Shown in pieces: positions 1 to 6,222 of a stretch of DNA of 28,741 bases. The notes under the pieces are model-generated. The model did no database searches. It saw nothing but the letters and a program-made list of their open reading frames with translations, and was not told the origin of the DNA. The stretch comes from Streptomyces sp. NRRL S-337 (GTDB lineage: Bacteria > Actinomycetota > Actinomycetes > Streptomycetales > Streptomycetaceae). Positions within the stretch are counted from its first letter, which is position 1; each line of letters begins with the position of its first letter. Made by a program: the position numbers and the translations under genes. The stretch spans positions 1 to 28,741 of the forward strand of contig NZ_JOIX01000085.1 in the NCBI RefSeq assembly GCF_000720175.1, written 5' to 3'.

Positions 1-118
1 CCCGTAAGGGTCGCGAGGGCCCCCTGTGGGGCCACAACCGGACACGCGGGCGGAGCTATTCCCGCTGACCAGGGCCGCCGGGTGCGTGCTCGACGACGCA
101 CGCCCCCACACACCCGCA
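1..118. other. Non-coding left edge, diverged repeat sequence
   Basis: I see no convincing gene here. The first 26 bases (CCCGTAAGGG, then a tract of G and C runs) resemble the sequence at 28613-28638, which lies upstream of the second stem-loop. The stretch may therefore belong to the same diverged repeat as the stem-loop that follows it. Confidence 0.4.
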
Positions 119-212
119 CACTCCCTCAACGGGAGGTGACGGTCCTCCGGGGCCTTGTTCGTGGACGTAAAGCGACAGCAGTCCACGAACAAGGCCCCGG
201 AGGACCGTCACC
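119..212 (+). repeat. Long perfect stem-loop repeat, copy 1 (loop GTAAAGCGACAGCA)
   Basis: A small hairpin (CTCCC at 121-125, GGGAG at 131-135) runs directly into a very long one. The left arm, 135-166, is the exact reverse complement of the right arm, 181-212: 32 bp with no mismatch. The 14-base loop is GTAAAGCGACAGCA at 167-180. The same small hairpin, the same loop and an equally spaced but different arm occur at the right end of the window. It could act as a strong terminator downstream of the minus-strand ligase gene, as a structured RNA, or as a non-autonomous repeat. I do not recognise the family. Confidence 0.9.
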
Positions 213-249
213 GCACCCAACACAAACCCAGCCCGCCGCAGGCGCAAGC

Positions 250-312
250 TACGTGCGGGGGCGCCGCAAAGCGCACAACAGCGAGCCCCGCGGCGGGACA
301 GCCAAGTACGTG
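250..312 (-). repeat. CACGTA-bounded intergenic repeat unit, single copy
   Basis: TACGTG at 250-255 and 307-312 bound a unit containing GGCGCCGCAAAGCGC (260-274) and a GC-rich core. Read on the minus strand it matches the tandem units at 28233-28395 in order: CACGTA, TTGGC-GTCCC, GCCGCGG, then GCGCTTTGCGGCGCC. It lies immediately downstream of the acyl-CoA ligase stop codon. No protein is implied. It looks like a dispersed intergenic repeat. Confidence 0.7.
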
Positions 313-316
313 GGCC

Positions 317-1894
317 TCACCGCAAACCCCGTTTGCACAGCTTGCCGCTGGCGTTGCGGGGCAGTTCCGTCACGAACGTGACCTCTCGTGGCACCTTGTA
401 GTTGGCCATTTCGCGGCGGGACCAGGCGATCAGGTCGTCCGCGGTGAGGGCCGCGCCGGGGCGGCGGACCGCGTAGGCCTTGCCGACCTCGCCGAGGCGC
501 GGGTCGGGGATGCCGATGACGGCGACGTCGAGGATGTCCGGGTGGCGGCCGAGGAGTTGCTCTATTTCGGCGGGGTAGGCGTTGAAGCCGCCGACGATGA
601 ACATGTCCTTGATGCGGTCGGTGATCCGGAGGTTGCCCGCCGGGTCGAGGACGCCGACGTCGCCGGTGTGCAGCCAGCCGTCGGCGTCCACGGCCTTCGC
701 GGTCTCCTCCGGGTCCTCGAAGTAGCCGCGCATGACCTGGTGGCCGCGCACCAGCACCTCGCCAGGCTCGCCCGGTCCGGCGAGGACCCGTACCTCCGTG
801 TCGGGGATCGCGCGGCCCGAGGTCGCGGCGATGACCGCCGGGTCGTCGTCGCGGCGGCACATCGTGACCAGGCCGCTCGCCTCGGAGAGCCCGTACGCGG
901 TCAGGACCGTGCGAACGCCCAGTTCGGCGCGCAGCCGCTCGACGAGTTGCAGCGGGACCACGGCCGCACCGGTCACCACCAGGCGCAGCGCGGTCAGGTC
1001 GTGCGTGCCGCGGGCCGGGTGGTCGAGGAGGGACTGGTGCAGGGTGGGCGGGCCGGGCAGCACCGAGATCCGTTCGGCGGCGAGGTTGGCCAGCGTGGTG
1101 TCCACGCTGGACACCGGCTGCGGCACCATCACCGCGCCCCGGAGCAGGCAGGCGATGATGCCCGCCTTGTAGCCGAAGGTGTGGAAGAACGGGTTGACGA
1201 TCAGATAGCGGTCGCCCGTGCGCAGGCCCGCCAGTTCGCTCCAGACGCCGTAGCAGCGCAGGGTCTGCTCGTGGGTGATGACGGCGCCCTTGGGGCGGCC
1301 GGTGGTGCCCGAGGTGAAGATGATGTCGGAGGGGGTGTCGGGCCGCACCGCGTCGGCGCGGCGCCGGACCTCTTCGTTCGTGATCCGGTCGCCGGCCGTG
1401 AGGAACTGCTTCCAGGTGCGGTAGCCCTCGGGGGCGCTGTCCGAGAGCACCACCACCTGTTCCAGGTGCGGGAGTCCGCCGGTGGTCTCCGCGGTCGCGC
1501 GGCGCAGGGCGGCCACGTAGGAGGTGCCGAGGAAGGTGCCGGTGACGAAGAGCAGCCGGGCGCGGGTGCGATGCAGGAGGTCGGCGGCCTCGGTGCCCTT
1601 GAAGCGGGTGTTGACCGGGACGAGGACGGCGCCGGCGGTGACCGCGCCGAGGGCCGAGACGATCCAGTCGAGGGTGTTGGGCGCCCAGACGGCGACCCGG
1701 TCGCCGGGCGTGATTCCGGAGGCGATGCAGGCGGCGGCCGCCCGCTCGACGCGCGCGCCGAGTTCCGCGTAGGTCACCCGGGTGCGGCCCTCGACCACCG
1801 CCTCCCGGGGGCCGTACCGCCGGGCGGCGGCGCGCACCAGGCGGGGGATGGTGCCGTGCTCCAGGTCCGCCCGCACCGCCGCGTCGTCGCCCAT
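317..1894 (-). CDS. FadD-type acyl-CoA synthetase (AMP-forming)
   Basis: An ANL-superfamily acid:CoA ligase, 525 residues, the usual length. It should activate a carboxylic acid through an acyl-adenylate to the CoA thioester. Core motifs appear in order: the phosphate-binding loop FTSGTTGRPKG (193-203), an aromatic YGLSEASG motif near 340, the hinge region HTGD and DRIKDMFIVGGFNAYP, and the C-terminal catalytic lysine in ASGK (about K518). The overall look is that of FadD3/FadD17-like ligases of actinobacterial steroid and lipid catabolism, but the substrate is not readable. The start has a strong GGGAGG seven bases upstream. The gene diverges from the thiolase-fold operon, and the shared 130-bp region carries a palindromic operator (1956-1970). 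I am sure of the family and unsure of the substrate. Confidence 0.93.
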   Translation of the reverse strand: MGDDAAVRADLEHGTIPRLVRAAARRYGPREAVVEGRTRVTYAELGARVERAAAACIASGITPGDRVAVWAPNTLDWIVSALGAVTAGAVLVPVNTRFKGTEAADLLHRTRARLLFVTGTFLGTSYVAALRRATAETTGGLPHLEQVVVLSDSAPEGYRTWKQFLTAGDRITNEEVRRRADAVRPDTPSDIIFTSGTTGRPKGAVITHEQTLRCYGVWSELAGLRTGDRYLIVNPFFHTFGYKAGIIACLLRGAVMVPQPVSSVDTTLANLAAERISVLPGPPTLHQSLLDHPARGTHDLTALRLVVTGAAVVPLQLVERLRAELGVRTVLTAYGLSEASGLVTMCRRDDDPAVIAATSGRAIPDTEVRVLAGPGEPGEVLVRGHQVMRGYFEDPEETAKAVDADGWLHTGDVGVLDPAGNLRITDRIKDMFIVGGFNAYPAEIEQLLGRHPDILDVAVIGIPDPRLGEVGKAYAVRRPGAALTADDLIAWSRREMANYKVPREVTFVTELPRNASGKLCKRGLR

Positions 1895-1955
1895 CGCGCT
1901 GCCTCCCGCGGAAGAAGTTCCGGCCGCCGACCGGAGACCGGTGGCTGCCCAGTAG

Positions 1956-1970
1956 CTGACTACCCGTCAG
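1956..1970. promoter_or_regulatory. Palindromic operator CTGAC-N5-GTCAG (site 1)
   Basis: CTGAC-TACCC-GTCAG with a perfect 5-bp arm on each side. It sits between the divergent acyl-CoA ligase and thiolase-fold operon starts, so one bound repressor could control both. It belongs to a set of seven sites in the window. Confidence 0.7.
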
Positions 1971-2024
1971 ATTAGCGGTAGCCTCCTCGGCTGTCAGTAC
2001 GGACGACGGACCCCGGAGGTGGCG

Positions 2025-3176
2025 ATGGGGGCGACCCTCAAGGACGCGACGGCGATAGCCGGCATCGGACAGACCCCGTTCGCCAAACGGCTCCAGGATT
2101 CGGAGAAGACGCTGGCCTGCCGGGCGATCGTCGCCGCACTCGACGACGCCGGGATCGCCGCCTCGGAGGTGGACGCCTTCGCCTCGTACACCATGGAGGA
2201 GACCGACGAGGTCGAGACGGCCAAGGCGATCGGCGCCGGGGACGTCACCTTCTTCTCCAAGGTCGGCTACGGCGGCGGGGGTTCCTGCGCGACGGTCGCC
2301 CATCTGGCCGCCGCCATCGCCACCGGACAGGCGCACGTCGGCGTCGCCTGGCGCTCCCGCAAGCGCGGCTCGGGACCGCGGCCCTGGAAGAACACCCAGG
2401 TGCAGCTGCCGACCCCCGGACAGTGGACCCGGCCCTTCGGACTGCTGCGCCCGGCCGACGAGATCGGCATGCTGGCCCGCCGCTACATGCACGAGTACGG
2501 CGCCACCCGCGACCACCTCTTCAACGTCGCGCTCGCCTGCCGCAACCGGGCCAACCAGAACCCGGCCGCGATGATGTACGACCGCCCGCTGACCCGCGAG
2601 ATGTACATGACCGCCCGCTGGATCAGCGAACCGCTCTGCCTCTTCGACAACTGCCTGGAGACGGACGGGGCGTTGGCGTGCGTCCTGGTCTCCGCCGAGC
2701 GGGCCCGCGACTGCCGCCACCGGCCCGTGTACGTCCACTCCGCCGCCCAGGGCCTGCCCGCCCAGCACCACGGGATGGTCAACTACTGGAACGACGACCC
2801 GCTGACCGGGCCGGCCTGGACCGCCGCCCGGCAACTGTGGAAGCAGGCCGACTTCGGGCCGCAGGACGTGCACGTCGCGCAGATCTACGACGCCTTCACC
2901 CCGCTCATCCCGCTCTCCTTGGAGGGCTACGGCTTCTGCGGGCGCGGCGAGGGCGCGGCCTTCACGGAAGGCGGCGCCCTGGAGATCGGCGGCCGGCTGC
3001 CGCTCAACACCGGCGGCGGCGGCCTCTCCGAGGCGTACGTACACGGCTTCAACCTGATCACCGAGGGCGTCAAGCAGCTGCGCGGCACCAGCACCGCACA
3101 GGTGCCGGGCGCCGCGACCTGCCTGGTCACCGCGGGCGAGGGCGTGCCCACCTCCGCGCTTCTGCTGAGGAGTTGA
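2025..3176 (+). CDS. Thiolase-fold lipid-transfer protein / Ltp2-like aldolase
   Basis: A 383-residue member of the SCP-x/lipid-transfer thiolase family. Recognisable segments are an N-terminal AIAGIGQTPF strand, the Gly-rich GGGGSC turn (about residue 85), AQIYDAFT in the C-terminal half, and NTGGGG followed by a conserved HG near the end. At the position where classical thiolases carry the acylated cysteine, my alignment puts glycine, although a cysteine lies a few residues further on. That fits the Ltp2-type retro-aldolases that work with a DUF35 protein, and such a protein is encoded 1 bp downstream. The start is ATG at 2025 with GGAGG five bases upstream; a GTG at 2019 overlaps that ribosome site and is less likely. 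An operator lies at 1956. A true thiolase is the alternative. Confidence 0.85.
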   Translation: MGATLKDATAIAGIGQTPFAKRLQDSEKTLACRAIVAALDDAGIAASEVDAFASYTMEETDEVETAKAIGAGDVTFFSKVGYGGGGSCATVAHLAAAIATGQAHVGVAWRSRKRGSGPRPWKNTQVQLPTPGQWTRPFGLLRPADEIGMLARRYMHEYGATRDHLFNVALACRNRANQNPAAMMYDRPLTREMYMTARWISEPLCLFDNCLETDGALACVLVSAERARDCRHRPVYVHSAAQGLPAQHHGMVNYWNDDPLTGPAWTAARQLWKQADFGPQDVHVAQIYDAFTPLIPLSLEGYGFCGRGEGAAFTEGGALEIGGRLPLNTGGGGLSEAYVHGFNLITEGVKQLRGTSTAQVPGAATCLVTAGEGVPTSALLLRS

Positions 3177-3177
3177 G

Positions 3178-3609
3178 ATGCTGCTGACACCGGTCGTCGA
3201 CGACGACGGCGCCCCCTTCTGGGAGTACGCCGCGCGGGGTGAACTCCGCGTCCAGTCCTGTGCCGACTGCGACGAGCTCCGCTTCCCGCCCCGGCCGTGC
3301 TGCCCGCACTGCCAGTCCTTCGCCACCCACTGGCAAAAGATGAGCGGCCGCGGCCGCATCTGGTCCTACGTCGTCCCGCACCCGCCGCTGCTGCCCGCGT
3401 ACGCGGACCTGCCCGGCTACAACGCGATCGTCGTGGAACTGGCCGACGCCCCCCGCATCCGCCTCGTCGGCAACCTCGTCACCGCCGCGGACGCCCCGCT
3501 CAACTCCGTCGCCCCGGACCGGCTGCGGATCGGCGCCCCGGTGAAGGCTGTCTTCCACACGCCGCCCGGAGGCCTGACCGTGCCGCGCTGGGTCCTGGAG
3601 CGGCCATGA
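3178..3609 (+). CDS. DUF35 zinc-ribbon/OB-fold protein, partner of the thiolase-fold protein
   Basis: A 143-residue protein with an N-terminal rubredoxin-like zinc ribbon formed by C28, C31, C42 and C45 (CADC and CPHC), then a DUF35 OB-fold with a GRGRIWSYVV strand. In this family such proteins bind thiolase-fold enzymes and help channel or position the acyl-CoA, as ChsH2-DUF35 does with Ltp2. The gene follows the thiolase-fold gene by one base, with AGGAG inside the end of the upstream gene, and overlaps the next gene by four bases (ATGA). The tight coupling argues for stoichiometric expression of the three proteins. The function as an obligate partner is inferred from family and position. 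Confidence 0.88.
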   Translation: MLLTPVVDDDGAPFWEYAARGELRVQSCADCDELRFPPRPCCPHCQSFATHWQKMSGRGRIWSYVVPHPPLLPAYADLPGYNAIVVELADAPRIRLVGNLVTAADAPLNSVAPDRLRIGAPVKAVFHTPPGGLTVPRWVLERP

Positions 3610-4376
3610 CCCTGCGCATCGAGATCAAGGACGGCGTCGCGCTGGTCACCCTGGACCGGCCGGCGCGGCACAATGCGATCGACCTGGCCACCGCCGGTGA
3701 ACTCGCCCTGACCTGGCGGCAGTTCCGGTTCGACGACTCCGTACGGGCCGCGGTCGTCACCGGCGCCGGCGGCCGCGCCTTCTGCACCGGCATCGACCGC
3801 GACGTAGACGTCCCCCAGCCGTCCTCGCCCTACTCCCTCGACGATCCGCTGCTCACCATCGGCCCGAAGGCCAACGACCTGTGGAAACCGGTCATCGCCG
3901 CGGTCGACGGCATGGCCTGCGGCGGCGCCTTCTACCTGCTGGGCGAGGCCGAGTTCATCGTCGCCTCCGAGAACTCCACCTTCTTCGACCCGCACACCAC
4001 CTACGGGATGGTCAGCGCCTACGAGTCGCTCACCATGGCGCAGCGGATGCCCTACGGGGAGGCCGCGCGGCTGGCCCTGATGGGCACCGCCGAGCGGCTG
4101 GGGGCCCCGCGCGCGTACGCGATCGGCCTGGTCTCCGAGCTGACCGCGCCCGGCGCCGCGGCCGAGGTCGCGCTGCGCCGGGCCGCCGTCCTCGCCGCCC
4201 AGCCGACCGAAGCGGTCCAGGGCACCGTACGGGCCCTGTGGGCGGCCCACGAGGCGGGCCGGGGGCAGGCGCGGGCGCAGGCCCCGGCGCTGATCGCGCT
4301 GGGCAATCTGCCGCCGGACCGCCAGGCGGAACTGTTCGCCGCCCGGAAGGAGCGGACGCCCCCGCTCGTCAGATGA
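3606..4376 (+). CDS. Enoyl-CoA hydratase/isomerase (crotonase) family protein with non-canonical active site
   Basis: A 256-residue crotonase-fold protein starting at the ATG that overlaps the DUF35 stop codon. The fold is shown by the N-terminal LVTLDRPARHNAI, the first oxyanion-hole segment GRAFCTGIDRD, and AVDGMACGGAF. The two glutamates that activate water in typical hydratases appear to be missing: the GGxxEL position reads GGAFYL, and the PE motif reads DPHTTYG. It may therefore catalyse a different crotonase reaction, such as isomerisation, C-C cleavage or thioester hydrolysis, rather than simple hydration. Its place behind the thiolase/DUF35 pair suggests it handles the product or substrate of that pair. 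Confidence 0.87.
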   Translation: MTLRIEIKDGVALVTLDRPARHNAIDLATAGELALTWRQFRFDDSVRAAVVTGAGGRAFCTGIDRDVDVPQPSSPYSLDDPLLTIGPKANDLWKPVIAAVDGMACGGAFYLLGEAEFIVASENSTFFDPHTTYGMVSAYESLTMAQRMPYGEAARLALMGTAERLGAPRAYAIGLVSELTAPGAAAEVALRRAAVLAAQPTEAVQGTVRALWAAHEAGRGQARAQAPALIALGNLPPDRQAELFAARKERTPPLVR

Positions 4377-4381
4377 CCCCG

Positions 4382-4403
4382 CGTCCCGGCCGCGGCCGGG
4401 ACG
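4382..4403. terminator. Bidirectional terminator hairpin
   Basis: A perfect 22-base palindrome whose arms, CGTCCCGGC and GCCGGGACG, give a 9-bp stem around CGCG. It fills the 34-bp gap between the convergent crotonase and lipoprotein genes, so it can stop transcripts from both sides. There is no U-tract, which is common for Streptomyces. Confidence 0.7.
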
Positions 4404-4410
4404 TCCGGCC

Positions 4411-4965
4411 CTACATCTTGGTCTTGTGCGCCCGGGTGATCTGGCAGGTGAACCAGAACTGCCCGATGGAGGACTGGTTGACCGTGTACTTGGCGGTGTA
4501 GGTCTCGGTGGCACCGGGGCCCACGACGATCGACCGCTCGTGCAGCCCGTACGCCTTGCCGTCGGCCGGCTTGGCCTTCATCCAGTTCACGGCCATGTCG
4601 TAGGAGTACGAGGAGGTCGTCGACGGGTTGGTGATGGACACCGTGTAGGTGAACTGGCGCAGCGAGTTGGAGAAGTCGCAGTTGCTGCCGGTGGCGTCCG
4701 CCCGCCCGTCCGGGTCGTAGGTCTCCTCGGTCGGCGAGGGCGAGTACGACGGCGAGTAGCTGTCCGTCGGGTAGCCCGTGGGGGTCGAGTCGTACCCGGT
4801 GGCGCTGGGGCTCGCGAGGGCGGTCGGCATCGCCACCCGCGGGCGGCTGAAGGCGCACCCCCCGACCGTGGCGACCGTGGCCAGTGCCAGTCCGCCGGCC
4901 ACCGCCACCCTGGTCGCCCTGCGGGCACCGTCGCCGGCCGTGCCCGTGCGTGTGCGCTGCTTCAT
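4411..4965 (-). CDS. Putative secreted lipoprotein
   Basis: A 184-residue protein of unknown function. It starts with a basic stretch (KQRTRTG...RRATR), a hydrophobic segment (about 18-33) and a lipobox VGGC with C37 as the expected lipidated cysteine. This predicts anchoring on the outer face of the membrane. A Ser/Tyr/Pro-rich linker with repeated SPSYSPSP follows (about 50-85). The rest is a beta-rich domain with paired cysteines (SNCDF, FTCQI) that could form a disulfide. The start has GGGGG about ten bases upstream. It is divergent from the membrane protein gene at 5161 and shows no operator of the catabolic set. Confidence 0.8.
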   Translation of the reverse strand: MKQRTRTGTAGDGARRATRVAVAGGLALATVATVGGCAFSRPRVAMPTALASPSATGYDSTPTGYPTDSYSPSYSPSPTEETYDPDGRADATGSNCDFSNSLRQFTYTVSITNPSTTSSYSYDMAVNWMKAKPADGKAYGLHERSIVVGPGATETYTAKYTVNQSSIGQFWFTCQITRAHKTKM

Positions 4966-5160
4966 GATCGCCTATCCCCCGTGGAAACTTCGAGCCCGCC
5001 GGACTGCGGTTTGACGCGTGCACGGCACCCTAGCAAGAGCCCGGGACGGCCCGTACGGGCCCCGGCACGCGTCCGGCCCAACGTGTCTAGCGGGTGCCGA
5101 GGGGCAGGCGTAGCGTCGGTCACGGAGGATGACCGAACGATCCGAAGCGAGGCGACGCCC

Positions 5161-6108
5161 GTGGTGCGCAACGTTCTCGGGTCGCTGATCGCCCTCATCG
5201 GAGCGACGGCCGCCGTATGGAGCCCCTTCCGTCCCTGGTACGACGGCCGTCACGGCAGCGACATCCGGATCGAGGACCTCTTCAACGGCATCACCCCCAA
5301 CAGCGCCGCGCTGTTCGGCTCCGTCGTGCTGCCCATGGCCTTCGCGGCGCTGCTGGCGCTGATCGGAGTCGCGCTGCGCTCCCGGGCGCTGGTCGCGGTG
5401 GCCGGCGTGGTGGTGCTCGGCTTCACGATCCTGTGGATGGTGCGCCAGGGCCAGGCCGCGAGCGAACTGACCGCCGGCGCCCGCGGGCTGGGCGTGGGCG
5501 TGGCCAACGCGCTCGGCGGCGGCGCCCTGCTGCTGCTCGGCGCGCTCGTCATGCGGGGCCGCGACCGGCGGGTGTACGACCGCGGGTACGACCGGCGCCA
5601 CGACGACCGCGACTACGACGACCGCCGCTACGACGACGGGTACGGCCCCTACCCGCCCGACGACCGCTACGACGCGCCCTCCGGCTACCCCCCGGAAGCC
5701 CGTCCGCCGGCCGCCTACCCGCCCGCGGCCTATCCGCCCGGTCCGCCCGAGCCGTGGGACGCCGGCCGCCCCGGCGCCGAGGAGTGGGACCCGGAGCCGT
5801 ACACCGGCGGACCGGCGGGCACCGGTGCGCCGCCGCCCCCGCCGCCGGGCCGCTCCGGCGGTCCGCCCCGCGCCGACGACGACACCCCCACCACGCCGCT
5901 GCCGCCGGTCCCCCCGCCACCACCGGCCCGGCAGCAGCCACCGGCGCCCCAGCAGCCGCCTACGCCCCAGCAGCCCCGTACGCCGCAGCAGGAGCCGTAC
6001 GGACACGAGCCGCCGCCGACCATGCCGGCCCGCCGCCCGCCGCCGACCCCTCCCGTGGAGTGGGGCAGAGAGCAGCGGCAGCCCCGCCCTCCGGAGGACG
6101 AGGAGTAG
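5161..6108 (+). CDS. Integral membrane protein with proline-rich cytoplasmic-type tail
   Basis: A 315-residue protein of unknown function. The first half holds about four hydrophobic segments (roughly 3-19, 50-70, 75-94, 105-128), with an extracytoplasmic-looking loop after the first (WSPFRPWYDGRHGSD). The second half is low complexity: an Asp/Arg/Tyr repeat region (YDRGYDRRHDDRDYDD) followed by long Pro/Ala/Gln tracts. The GTG start at 5161 has GAGG eight bases upstream; a second GTG follows directly. The gene converges on afsK. A functional link to AfsK is possible but not shown. An ATG at 5129 is in another frame and closes quickly. Confidence 0.8.
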   Translation: MVRNVLGSLIALIGATAAVWSPFRPWYDGRHGSDIRIEDLFNGITPNSAALFGSVVLPMAFAALLALIGVALRSRALVAVAGVVVLGFTILWMVRQGQAASELTAGARGLGVGVANALGGGALLLLGALVMRGRDRRVYDRGYDRRHDDRDYDDRRYDDGYGPYPPDDRYDAPSGYPPEARPPAAYPPAAYPPGPPEPWDAGRPGAEEWDPEPYTGGPAGTGAPPPPPPGRSGGPPRADDDTPTTPLPPVPPPPPARQQPPAPQQPPTPQQPRTPQQEPYGHEPPPTMPARRPPPTPPVEWGREQRQPRPPEDEE

Positions 6109-6169
6109 GGCGGGGAGTGAGGGCCGGGGTGGCCGGGCGGGGAGTGAGGGCCGGGGTGGCCGGGCGGGG
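6109..6169 (+). repeat. 27-bp tandem repeat, two full copies plus part
   Basis: Two identical 27-bp units (6109-6135 and 6136-6162), beginning GGCGGGGAGTGAGGGCC, are followed by the first seven bases of a third. They begin directly after the stop codon of the membrane protein gene and precede a terminator-like hairpin. They probably arose by slippage. No function is apparent. Confidence 0.85.
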
Positions 6170-6173
6170 TGCT

Positions 6174-6218
6174 CGGGCCGGCCGGGCGCCCGGCGCTCAG
6201 CGCCGCCGGGCCGGCCCG
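6174..6218. terminator. GC-rich hairpin between convergent genes
   Basis: CGGGCCGGCC at the left pairs with GGCCGGCCCG near the right, with further imperfect pairing around CGGCGCT-CAG-CGCCG inside. It lies just before the afsK stop codon and downstream of the convergent membrane protein gene, so it is placed as a bidirectional terminator. Confidence 0.55.
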
Positions 6219-6222
6219 TCGG

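Noticed and set aside
119..212. Stem-loop copy 1 as insertion sequence ends
   Set aside because: The 32-bp arms are separated by only 14 bases, with no room for a transposase, and no target-site duplication is visible.
5161..6108. The membrane protein next to afsK as the AfsK-binding inhibitor KbpA
   Set aside because: I cannot match it to KbpA from sequence memory, and convergent neighbourhood alone is not evidence.
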